DNA of 64,000 bases from a bacterium (GTDB taxonomy: Bacteria; Bacillota; Clostridia; Lachnospirales; Lachnospiraceae). The notes under the pieces are model-generated. The model was given only the letters and a program-made list of their open reading frames with translations. It was not told the origin of the DNA and did no database searches. The stretch is taken from contig JAUNJY010000008.1 of the NCBI GenBank assembly GCA_030535455.1, positions 1 through 64,000 on the forward strand, written 5' to 3'. How positions within the stretch are numbered: position 1 is the stretch's first letter; each line of letters opens with the position of its first letter. This document shows positions 35,600 through 43,795 of this stretch, in pieces. Position numbers and translations under genes: made by a program.

Positions 35600-38500
35600 T
35601 TACTCTGATTTTATCCCATCATCCAACAACTCATGGAACTCTGCCTTTTCAAATGGCTGGATCGAAATATAGGATTTATTCGGATTTGCAAATACAAATG
35701 TCTTATCGACACTTTCCACATAGTTTTGCATCTTATCATTGGTTGCACTGATAATCGCCTGGAAGCCAAGCTTACGGATTAAGTCCACGCAGCTTGCCAC
35801 CTTTTCTCCATCCATCTTTGAAAATGCTTCATCTAAGACTACCAGTCTAGGCGTCATACGTCTTCTTACATTTTTACGAAGGCTGATCTTATATACTTCG
35901 GCAAAACTTGCAAGCAAGGCAACATATAATGGATTTTGACCTTCCCCACCAGAGTTCTTGGTTAACATCTTGCTCAGTCTCATCGGAGCCATGCCTTCAA
36001 TGATCTGTTCCATATCAAAGGATAGGTAGGTTCTATAATCGGCATATTTTTCGATATTTCTTCTTGCCTCTTCTAACTGCTCTTTATCACAATCTTCCGG
36101 CGGCATAAAGATATCGATCAACTCGTTAATCAAGTCATTGTACTTGTCTTCATGATTTGCAGAGAATAAATCGATCTGGTTGTCCATATGGTTAGAAAGA
36201 CGCTTTGGATTGATTTCTAAGTTTTCATCCATAAACATAGTATAGAACTTGCCATCTTCCCCTTTGTTCTTCTCAATTACAAATCGATATTTTTCCTTAC
36301 CAAAGTCTGTTTTCTTTAAAATCTGATTTAAATCTTCTTTTTGCTGTAATGCTTCTTTGATAGCATCTCGAATTTTGTAGACAAAGTCTGTCTTAAAGTG
36401 GTCAACCGCTTTTTTCGCCTGCTCTCCTGCCTTATTCATAAATTCAGACAGCTTTTCGCTGGATAACTTCACATAAAGATTTTCATATGCTGTATTATCT
36501 TTGGCAGTAATGGAGAACCCTCTAAATCCGTATTGGTTCAGGTATTGTTCTCTTTCCATGGTCAATGCAGTAAATGCCGTTTCATTGATATCGGCTTCTT
36601 TCTTAATCAGGCCTTCTAACATGCTTCTAACACGTTCTAAGGAATGAACTTCGTTCTTCTTCATAAATGCCTGATATTCTTTATTCTTTTCTGCATTATG
36701 CTCAAATGTCTTATTTGTCTCATTGAATTGTTCCATCAAAATGACAAATTGTGTCTTTAAGCTTTCTAGCTCACGTTCCTTCGTCTGCTTATCAGACATG
36801 GCAGAGGATAATTTCTTGGAATACGTATCCACTTCTTCTTGAAGGCGAACTTCTTCCTCTTTCCATAAGGACAAGTCTTTTGTCTTAAGCTCGTTGATCT
36901 TCGCATTGATTTCTGTAATCTTTGTCTCTAAGGTTGTAATCTTATGGATATCTTCTAAATATCCCATATAATATGCGTTGTCCTTATCTAAATATTCCAA
37001 TGCCAGTACGGAGCTGATTTTCTCAATGCCTTCTTCCATTGGCGCAAGTCTTTCCTGCATTTTTTCATACTGCCCAGTCAGCATCTTGAGTCTTCTTTGG
37101 ATAGAAGACTGGCCGATATAGGCAAACTTGTGATAATGCTTCGGATCAATATGCTTGATGCTGTAGTTATGGTAAAGCACGCACTCTTTTGTAATTCCGC
37201 TTCTCTGGTTACGGAGTTCTTCCATGGTTTCACATTTGATTACAGAACCCATTAAGAAGTCCACATATGCCTGCACATAAGGAAGTTCAGTTACAATCTC
37301 CTCACTAAGTGCATGTTTTTGAGGCTCTCTCTTATTATCCATTACTTTTTCGGTATCGATAATTACTATTTTATGATAACGTCGGGCATCCATAGTTTCA
37401 TAAATGGCCATCGCCTGTTTTACAAAGGCAGGTTCCACGCATAAGGCAAGTTTGTTATTGCTCATAAAGCCTTCAACTGCATTTAGCCATGCTTCTTCCT
37501 TCACATCGATCAGATCGGCTAAGATATTTACTTCCACATCGCTTCCCGTCTGTTTCTTAAGTTCTGCTGCAATGAATTCCTTTGCTTCTACCAACTCTTT
37601 CTGATATGCCTTCTTACCACTTTGAAGGGTTGTCAGTTCTTTCTTTGTCTCTTTGCACTCTTCTTTTAGCTGGTTGTAAGCTGCTTTCTTCTCATCAATC
37701 AAGTTCAGCTGTTTCTTACGGATATCTGCAATTGCAGTACGGATCTTATCTAGCTCTTCTTCCGTTACTGTTCCAGCTTCCACTCGTTCAAATAGTGGAA
37801 GCAGATCAGATACATCAATTCCGTCTACAAACTTCCAGAACATAAGCCCTTGGGCAATGCGGTCATATTCTAACTTACTTTTATGATAGCGTGACACAAG
37901 TTCGCTTAAGGATTTTTCTTCAGCTGCCAAATGGTCAAATCCGCTGTTTTTGATGGCTGTCTTAACATTGACCTGTTCTTCCTGTAAGCTCTTTACCTTT
38001 TGTTCAAAGTCCACAACGTTGGTTCCAAGCTCTTTTAAATCCGTTTGATATGCTGCCTGTTTTGTCTGGTTTGTATTTAATGCATCATTGAGGATGTCTA
38101 ATTTTACTTGCTGTAATGAATAGTTATACTGTGCTGCTGCACGGTTGGACTTGTCATACACGCTGTATTTCTCATTGATCTTCTCTAAATACTCGATTTC
38201 CTGTTTTGTATCTTCTAACTTACGTTTTAAACGAACATACTGGATTACGCTTTCCTGCATGTCTTCGATATGGATGTCTTTCTCCACGCAGATAAATTCC
38301 TTTACGAAATCTTCAAGCTTGGTATCCATACGGAAACTGATTGCCTTCTTAAATAGCATCGGGAACTTTCGTTCATCCAGTCCTCCAAGGTAAGTCTCGT
38401 ATAAACGGGTTCTGAACTTATCGTTGGTTCTGCTGAACCACCAGTCTTCCTGTTCGTACTTTCTAGATAAATATTCTTTGACCTGGTTGCAAGTCATTGT

Positions 38501-38950
38501 CTTCTTTTCATAACGGTAGCCGTTCTTTAACAGGCCTCCTCTATGCCAGAAGAATAGGCGGTCTGTATTATTGGTTGACACTTCTACGTCAAAGCATACC
38601 CCAACTGTCTGATACTCGCCGGTAGACGTATTTAAAAACTCAATGGCAATGGTTGTGGAAAAGTTCTGATTTCTAAGGTAGGTTGCCTCACCGTTTTCCC
38701 CAACATTGTTCATACCGCGAAGGTATTCAATAAGCGTACGGTTGGAATCGTCCTTTGCCGCCTTATTAAAGAAGCTTCGTCCATCGGTATCTGCGTATAA
38801 CAATAACTGCATGGCATCTAGCACAGTAGACTTACCGGAACCGGAATGTCCTGTGAAGAAGTTAATATCCTTATTAAATGATAAAATCTGCTCGTTGATA
38901 TAATGCCAGTTATTTAATGCCATACGAGTCATCAATAATCGATTATTCAT
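35600..38950 (-). CDS. jetC: Wadjet-type SMC/MukB-like ATPase JetC
   Basis: 1116 aa SMC-like motor. N-terminal half-ATPase: Walker A GHSGSGKST (34-42), then LDAMQLLLYADT. Long coiled coils (about 240-400, 640-830) flank a hinge-like region (about 450-640). C-terminal half: signature NSGGEGQNPLYVALLASF and Walker B LVVLDEAFSKMD, with the D-loop. In Wadjet the JetABC condensin extrudes plasmid DNA loops and JetD cuts it. Here jetC is third in jetA-jetB-jetC, overlapping jetB by 8 bp, and the next gene downstream is ung, not a toprim nuclease gene. Confidence 0.9.
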   Translation of the reverse strand: MNNRLLMTRMALNNWHYINEQILSFNKDINFFTGHSGSGKSTVLDAMQLLLYADTDGRSFFNKAAKDDSNRTLIEYLRGMNNVGENGEATYLRNQNFSTTIAIEFLNTSTGEYQTVGVCFDVEVSTNNTDRLFFWHRGGLLKNGYRYEKKTMTCNQVKEYLSRKYEQEDWWFSRTNDKFRTRLYETYLGGLDERKFPMLFKKAISFRMDTKLEDFVKEFICVEKDIHIEDMQESVIQYVRLKRKLEDTKQEIEYLEKINEKYSVYDKSNRAAAQYNYSLQQVKLDILNDALNTNQTKQAAYQTDLKELGTNVVDFEQKVKSLQEEQVNVKTAIKNSGFDHLAAEEKSLSELVSRYHKSKLEYDRIAQGLMFWKFVDGIDVSDLLPLFERVEAGTVTEEELDKIRTAIADIRKKQLNLIDEKKAAYNQLKEECKETKKELTTLQSGKKAYQKELVEAKEFIAAELKKQTGSDVEVNILADLIDVKEEAWLNAVEGFMSNNKLALCVEPAFVKQAMAIYETMDARRYHKIVIIDTEKVMDNKREPQKHALSEEIVTELPYVQAYVDFLMGSVIKCETMEELRNQRSGITKECVLYHNYSIKHIDPKHYHKFAYIGQSSIQRRLKMLTGQYEKMQERLAPMEEGIEKISSVLALEYLDKDNAYYMGYLEDIHKITTLETKITEINAKINELKTKDLSLWKEEEVRLQEEVDTYSKKLSSAMSDKQTKERELESLKTQFVILMEQFNETNKTFEHNAEKNKEYQAFMKKNEVHSLERVRSMLEGLIKKEADINETAFTALTMEREQYLNQYGFRGFSITAKDNTAYENLYVKLSSEKLSEFMNKAGEQAKKAVDHFKTDFVYKIRDAIKEALQQKEDLNQILKKTDFGKEKYRFVIEKNKGEDGKFYTMFMDENLEINPKRLSNHMDNQIDLFSANHEDKYNDLINELIDIFMPPEDCDKEQLEEARRNIEKYADYRTYLSFDMEQIIEGMAPMRLSKMLTKNSGGEGQNPLYVALLASFAEVYKISLRKNVRRRMTPRLVVLDEAFSKMDGEKVASCVDLIRKLGFQAIISATNDKMQNYVESVDKTFVFANPNKSYISIQPFEKAEFHELLDDGIKSE

Positions 38951-39554
38951 TTTCTTCCTCCTCTTCTGTTCCGTACTGTTCTAAGATTGCTGCCACATCT
39001 TCCGGATTTAACACCATATGGATGGTTGGATAAATGATTAACTTTGTCTCAGGTGTTACCTCAGCCATTGGATCTAATACTTCGATCACCTGGTAGCGCT
39101 TTAATACGGCTAATGTTCTCTTTAAATCGGTTGGGCTGATGGATTTATTCTCCCACACATGGAACAGCTGTATCTTTTCGTAAACTTCCTGTAATGTTAC
39201 GTAAATATGGATGGAATTGGATGCTTCCCCCATCTTCTCATCAAATAATAATTTTAATAAGAGTACGAACACGCTTGTCAGCTTGCTAAATTTCTCTCCT
39301 TGCACGGTACTGGATTTTAATCCGATAATTCCGTATTGGGTATTTTCGATCACATCAATTCTTGCAATCTTAAAATAATCCTTGATAAAGTCAAGGTGCT
39401 TTTCACACACTCGGTATGCTTTATTTAAATGATAACGGGCATTTCGCTTATCATATTTCTTTTCTAATACATAGGTCTGACTCTGCAATAACTGTATTGC
39501 ATCGCTTAGCTCTTCTTGCTCTTCTTGCATCAGCGTACTATAATATCCTGTCAT
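38943..39554 (-). CDS. jetB: Wadjet-type MukE/MksE-like subunit JetB (DUF4194)
   Basis: 203 aa. Winged-helix subunit of the SMC complex, DUF4194 type: EEQEELSDAIQLLQSQTYVL at the start, YFKIARIDVIENTQYGIIGL, FVLLLKLLFDEK, SPTDLKRTLAVLKRYQVIEV, then YPTIHMVLNPEDVAAILEQY. It binds the kleisin JetA. The ATG at 39554 has AAGGAGG six bases upstream; an in-frame start nine codons earlier lies in jetA and lacks one. It overlaps jetA by 17 bp and jetC by 8 bp, so translation is coupled and stoichiometry probably fixed. Confidence 0.85.
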   Translation of the reverse strand: MTGYYSTLMQEEQEELSDAIQLLQSQTYVLEKKYDKRNARYHLNKAYRVCEKHLDFIKDYFKIARIDVIENTQYGIIGLKSSTVQGEKFSKLTSVFVLLLKLLFDEKMGEASNSIHIYVTLQEVYEKIQLFHVWENKSISPTDLKRTLAVLKRYQVIEVLDPMAEVTPETKLIIYPTIHMVLNPEDVAAILEQYGTEEEEENE

Positions 39555-40935
39555 CTGCTTCCTCCTTAGGTCTATTGTCACGTTTTCTAAATGTCATACG
39601 AGGATAGCTGTAACTTTCTGTCGTAATCAGTTCTCCTGTTGCCTCAACCGTATATGGGCTCTTCTTACGAAGAGAATGGTCATAGGCTAAGATTAAAAGT
39701 TCAAACTCCTCATCGCTTGTAATTGGTGTCTTTGCCGTATCAAACTGTCCCTCACTCATATTGTCTGCAACAAAGATTTCAATCTGTTCCTTACTAAAAC
39801 GATGTTTCTTACGATTTGCTAGCAATATTTCTTCTTTCGTAAGCATTTTCGCTTCTTCTAAGACTTCTACCGTTTCCTCAAATGATTTTCGTCTTCCTCG
39901 TTTTGTATACATCAGGTCCTTGCCAAACATGGTATGGTCATGAATTTTGATTTTCTTTGCAATCTCGCCTAATAACTGCTCTTGATTTTGATTACTAAAT
40001 AAGTTAAGTACATTGACCACGCGGCCTGTCATATTCTCGTCATTATTTAATAGATATTCTAATCTTCTTACCGTCGCACGGACATATTTTGTATGTTCAG
40101 AGTCAATATAGGCAATTCTTCGTTCCATATTTCCAATTCCACGTTCCACTGCATCGATCATCTCGCTGATCTGCTCTTCCACATCTCCCTCGTGGGTTCC
40201 TTCCAAAATCATTTTTCTCTTAAGAAGGTTCAGTCTCTCATCGTCCTCCTGAATGGCACGAAGCAATGTCTTAATATCATTTTTATAGATATAGAAGTTG
40301 TCACTTGTCTTAAGAAGGCTGTATTTACGATCTACAATGGACTCCACATAGCCATAAAGATGCTCTTCCAACAGATTTTCATACGAGTCTTTCTGTAACA
40401 GGGACTCAAAAAACTTATCCATGTTATGCAACATATCCTGAAGGGCACGGTTTAAGTTGCTTGTATTGACCATGGCTGTCTTTAATAACTCAATCCCCGC
40501 CTTCTTGTCATGATAGAAGGAATAAATATTGGTATAGACATTCTGGATGTAAATATCGGTTTCGTTCTGTCCAGGTTCCTTGATCTTGATCATCGCTTCA
40601 ATAAAAATAGAGGCATAATCAGGAATGACAACATTTGTCTTAAACGTCTGATAATCCTCTACCTTGCGAAGCCATTTAAAATACAATAATTTTGCAAAAA
40701 TCTGGGTCGCTACCGGTTCCGTCTTTTCCGCAACCATTTCTTCCTCTTCCGAAAGATCAAAGATACGGTTGTTAAAACGATCATGTAGCAGCTGGATGCA
40801 TGTCTCTTTTGATAAGAAATAATCATTATAGAGATATTCCTCGTAAATCAACAATAATGCTTCCATGTATATATATCGATTTTTCGATTGAAATAAACCG
40901 AAAAACTGTTCTGGTATCTCTTTAAGTCGTTCCAT
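39538..40935 (-). CDS. jetA: Wadjet-type kleisin-like subunit JetA (DUF5716)
   Basis: 465 aa, DUF5716/JetA-like. Opens MERLKEIPEQFFGLFQSKNR then YIYMEALLLIYEEYLYNDYF; middle helical with repeated heptads (KISE, RRIAYIDSEHTKYVRATVRR); C-terminal winged-helix-like part (EEILLANRKKHRFSKEQIEI; TSDEEFELLILAYDHSL) and a basic tail. It acts as the kleisin-like bridge between the JetC heads and carries JetB. It is first in the operon; promoter at 40967-40994. Family assignment from memory of the DUF5716 sequence pattern and, strongly, from the gene order. Confidence 0.82.
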   Translation of the reverse strand: MERLKEIPEQFFGLFQSKNRYIYMEALLLIYEEYLYNDYFLSKETCIQLLHDRFNNRIFDLSEEEEMVAEKTEPVATQIFAKLLYFKWLRKVEDYQTFKTNVVIPDYASIFIEAMIKIKEPGQNETDIYIQNVYTNIYSFYHDKKAGIELLKTAMVNTSNLNRALQDMLHNMDKFFESLLQKDSYENLLEEHLYGYVESIVDRKYSLLKTSDNFYIYKNDIKTLLRAIQEDDERLNLLKRKMILEGTHEGDVEEQISEMIDAVERGIGNMERRIAYIDSEHTKYVRATVRRLEYLLNNDENMTGRVVNVLNLFSNQNQEQLLGEIAKKIKIHDHTMFGKDLMYTKRGRRKSFEETVEVLEEAKMLTKEEILLANRKKHRFSKEQIEIFVADNMSEGQFDTAKTPITSDEEFELLILAYDHSLRKKSPYTVEATGELITTESYSYPRMTFRKRDNRPKEEADDRIL

Positions 40936-40966
40936 ACGTTCTCCTACTATAGTTTTATCTTGTATA

Positions 40967-40994
40967 ATTATATCACATTTTGTAGAATACGCAA
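40967..40994 (-). promoter_or_regulatory. Promoter of the jetABC operon
   Basis: Minus strand: TTGCGT (40989-40994), 16-base spacer, perfect TATAAT (40967-40972), about 32 bases before the jetA ATG. Confidence 0.55.
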
Positions 40995-41117
40995 ACTCCT
41001 GTTCGCCTGAAATTCCTGGTATGCCCCTTACCTCTCACCTATGGCCAAAACTAAAATAAAAAATGACACGTTCAAATGCCTTGTGATAAACTATATCTAC
41101 GAAAAGGAGGACTTTAA

Positions 41118-41306
41118 ATGAACAAATCTGATAAAATCATAGGTATTCTATTTTTACTCATTACAATAATGTTTGTGATCATCCGCTATCTGGAATACCA
41201 AAGTATTACAACCACTATCCCAACCGATTATGTAAAGGATTTCTTAATGCTTGCAACACTCCTTCTCACCGGAATTAATTATTACATACACAAAAATAAT
41301 AAATAA
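41118..41306 (+). CDS. Small two-helix membrane protein
   Basis: 62 aa. Two hydrophobic helices (about 7-24, IIGILFLLITIMFVIIRY; about 40-55, FLMLATLLLTGINYYI) joined by a polar loop, with a Lys/Asn-rich tail. AAAAGGAGG lies eight bases before the ATG, so it is very probably made. Plus-strand gene between the jet operon and the palindromic element. Family unknown; small membrane proteins beside defence genes can be toxins, but there is nothing more to support that here. Confidence 0.7.
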   Translation: MNKSDKIIGILFLLITIMFVIIRYLEYQSITTTIPTDYVKDFLMLATLLLTGINYYIHKNNK

Positions 41307-41344
41307 TCACTCGACATACTTCCCTAAGATAGCCAAGCGGTCTT

Positions 41345-41765
41345 TGGTTCTTGGGAAGCTCGTCTTTTAGGAAGGTATTGCCCTATAATACCTTCCCAAG
41401 CGGCTGGCGCATCACTATCTCCAGCTGGGGCCGGCATTAAAATCCTCACAACCTACAGTAAATAAATAAGAGTTTCTAACATTGCTAACTTGTCTTTTAT
41501 CTGCCGTTACTGCTCTGGCTAAATATCCACTGAGGGCAGACACCGCAGGTGTATGACAGCAGCGAATATTTAGCCAGAACTGTAGAGGCGGCTAAAAGAC
41601 AATAGCACTGTTATGAAACCTCTTATTTATTTTCGTAAAACTCCAAAGGGGATTTTAATGCCCCCCTCAAGACACTTTCCTGCGCCAGCCCGCCAAAAAG
41701 ACGGATAACAAAGAGTCGCTAGCCTCGCATCTAGTTCCTTTTTGTTACCCGCCTTCTGGGGTGTA
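41345..41765. repeat. Large nested palindromic element with side hairpins
   Basis: Core 41403-41689 is one long imperfect inverted repeat with five matched stem blocks: GCTGGCGCA (41403-41411/41681-41689), GGCATTAAAATCC (41433-41445/41650-41662), AAATAAATAAGAG (41460-41472/41620-41632), TTGTCTTTTA (41490-41499/41593-41602) and CTGGCTAAATAT (41515-41526/41566-41577). The tip has a CACC-GCA-GGTG hairpin. A left side hairpin (41370-41396, GGAAGGTATT) competes with CTTGGGAAG/CTTCCCAAG; a right side hairpin is CGGATAACAAA/TTTGTTACCCG (41702-41712/41741-41751). No coding frame explains it. It could be a structured RNA or a long palindromic (MITE-like) element. Confidence 0.85.
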
Positions 41766-41878
41766 GATATATTAGAGAAAGTATATATCTATAATAAAAT
41801 ATATGTTGAAATTTTCGAAAACATTCTTAAATACGAAAACTTTTCCTAACTATTTTTTAGATACCTTAAACGTATCCT

Positions 41879-42829
41879 TTAAATTTCTACCCGATTGTTC
41901 TTTCTGCGATATGTATAGACCTTATCAGACAGAACTTCATCTACTGGAACCTGAGAACTGTTTACCTCACACACCATATTCCTTAGCTCCTCTTTACTTA
42001 AACTTTCGTCATAAGGAACTAAAATCACTTCATGAATACTGGATGGCAGGATGAATAAATCGCTCTCCAGCCGGTTGGCAAATTCCTTGATGCCATCCTG
42101 ATAAAGCATTGCAGTTGCACCATTTATGCCAGTCTCATTGCTTAATATGTACATTTTAGGAGCAGACTCATCCGGAAGCATCTGGCTCATCATCTGACGA
42201 AATATTTCATCGCCTTCCCCATCCCCTACCGGGCATAACTCATAGAAGTCTCGTTTCATTAACTCATAAATCACATCTTCCATGGAAGAAATCTTGATTG
42301 GAAATAACCTGGTGGTATTGGCAATAGCAAGCTTCATCAGCTCTTTTACGGTAACATCAAAGCATTCTGCATGCTCATTGGTAATTCGGATGGTTCCAAT
42401 CCCATCCTCATCCTGTTTTACAAGACAGTGGAATGTAATGGCCAGATCTAAAAATCTTACAAAGGGAACCTCTTCTAATAACTCTGCATTCTTATTATAA
42501 TTTACCAGACGGTAGATGATCTTATCCTTGATCTGCTCAAAGGAAAACTCAAACTGCTCATACTCTGGAGCCTGGCTGCGCTTGCTTTCCTGATAGGTGC
42601 TGATTATGTCTTCTGCAATCGTATCCACGCTCTCACCTTCCATATATCTGCTGTAATAGGAATTCAGATAAATATTTGGTGAAATCGTATCTCCATCCTT
42701 AAACAACACAATCCCATCAAGAACAACGGAATTATTTTTCTTAATACGATTTACCTTTACCTCATACTCCTCGTCTACCTTCACTTTAATACATTCTCTT
42801 ACGTTATCGACAAATTGATTATACTCCAT
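41879..42829 (-). CDS. DUF5688-family protein
   Basis: 316 aa, soluble, acidic. MEYNQFVDNVRECIKVKVDE, RIKKNNSVVLDGIVLFKDGD, ISPNIYLNSYYSRYMEGESV and YILSNETGINGATAMLYQDG match the DUF5688 pattern common in Clostridia, often on mobile or accessory DNA. Role unknown. The late segment ILPSSIHEVILVPYDESLSK resembles the same family's C-terminal half. Intact; GGAGAGG before the ATG at 42829. It is not a JetD: no toprim motifs. Confidence 0.78.
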   Translation of the reverse strand: MEYNQFVDNVRECIKVKVDEEYEVKVNRIKKNNSVVLDGIVLFKDGDTISPNIYLNSYYSRYMEGESVDTIAEDIISTYQESKRSQAPEYEQFEFSFEQIKDKIIYRLVNYNKNAELLEEVPFVRFLDLAITFHCLVKQDEDGIGTIRITNEHAECFDVTVKELMKLAIANTTRLFPIKISSMEDVIYELMKRDFYELCPVGDGEGDEIFRQMMSQMLPDESAPKMYILSNETGINGATAMLYQDGIKEFANRLESDLFILPSSIHEVILVPYDESLSKEELRNMVCEVNSSQVPVDEVLSDKVYTYRRKNNRVEI

Positions 42830-43110
42830 TTAACCTCTCCTACTCTTATTAGATTACAGATTGGCATACGAAAGCCATGAACAAAGCATATAGACACACT
42901 TTGCTGCACACTCCGGGCGTTCTATAAATAAAAAATAATTCACTTCTCTAAAACATATCATTAAAGCAGTTTGGGAAATATCGTCCGAACGGACAAGAAT
43001 ACTAGAAGAACCATGCTTTGGTAAGCCATTTGTTATATTAAGTGTAGCAAGAAACAAGGCAAGATACAAATGGTATTCCTAACGAATTTACACGAAATAA
43101 TAGCATACCA
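42830..43110. other. Intergenic stretch, no gene supported
   Basis: A 71-codon minus-strand frame (42854-43069) starts at TTG with only a weak AGGAAT site and has a low-complexity, unfamiliar product, so it is not called. A small GTCC-GAAC-GGAC hairpin is at about 42989-43000. Confidence 0.4.
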
Positions 43111-43785
43111 TTACCCTTTACTGCTAAGAGAAAGGCATACCTGGCTTGGAAGATAAAACACCCAGATCAGCACACTGGAGCAGGAGTATAAAAACTGTCC
43201 CAGAGTTGCAGAAACTGACACATATTGTGTCAGATTGAACAGTCCTACATTTAAATCACAAAGCAAGAATAGTACAAGTCCAATGCGAAACAGCAGATTC
43301 CCACCATGGCTCAGGCTATACCATACATTTCGAAGCAGGCAGATAAAATAAAATGCGGTAATCAGTAAAAGAAAATCCAAAGGCAGTCTTGCAATGCTAA
43401 TTCCAACCACGACACAAGTCCAAATCAAAAATGTAATCCCTAAGTCTGTCATTTTATACTTATGCAGACGGTACCAATAACATAGCTGGACTACGATAAA
43501 GGTGCTTACGCCCAATTCTTTGTAATCTGTTAATAACAGAAACGTATCGGAAACCAGCGTAAATCCAATTGCTGCCCGTAAGATCAAGACATCTTTTTCC
43601 CGTCCGTCCTTCTTCACAGCAAAAAGGACGAAAAAAAAGCATAGAAGGATACTGCTATACTTTAGATAAACAGAGTTCTGGCCAGAGCTTATGCTGAACA
43701 GATCTATTAAAATAAACACAGTATAGATAATTCCTTCTATGCCAATAAATATGGCCCTTTTCCAATTACTTTCCACGCTACACAC
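43111..43785 (-). CDS. Polytopic membrane protein, YhhN-like
   Basis: 224 aa with seven or eight hydrophobic helices. The AAIGFTLVSDTFLLL stretch (a helix carrying an Asp), the later GNLLFRIGLVLFLLCDLNVG and the Gln/Tyr in VVQLCYWYRLHKY resemble the YhhN/TMEM86 (lysoplasmalogenase) fold, where paired membrane Asp residues are conserved. This is a weak match by eye. It follows the GGDEF-EAL gene by 10 bp and is probably cotranscribed, so a role as membrane partner of that signalling protein is possible. Confidence 0.6.
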   Translation of the reverse strand: MCSVESNWKRAIFIGIEGIIYTVFILIDLFSISSGQNSVYLKYSSILLCFFFVLFAVKKDGREKDVLILRAAIGFTLVSDTFLLLTDYKELGVSTFIVVQLCYWYRLHKYKMTDLGITFLIWTCVVVGISIARLPLDFLLLITAFYFICLLRNVWYSLSHGGNLLFRIGLVLFLLCDLNVGLFNLTQYVSVSATLGQFLYSCSSVLIWVFYLPSQVCLSLSSKG

Positions 43786-43795
43786 CTCTGACTGT

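Noticed and set aside
41879-42829. Missing jetD next to the jet operon
   Set aside because: The protein matches the DUF5688 pattern and lacks toprim motifs (no conserved E...DxD); it is also separated by the palindromic element and lies upstream of jetA.
42854-43069. 71-codon minus-strand frame between the DUF5688 and YhhN-like genes
   Set aside because: TTG start with a weak ribosome site and no family likeness; not enough to call a gene.
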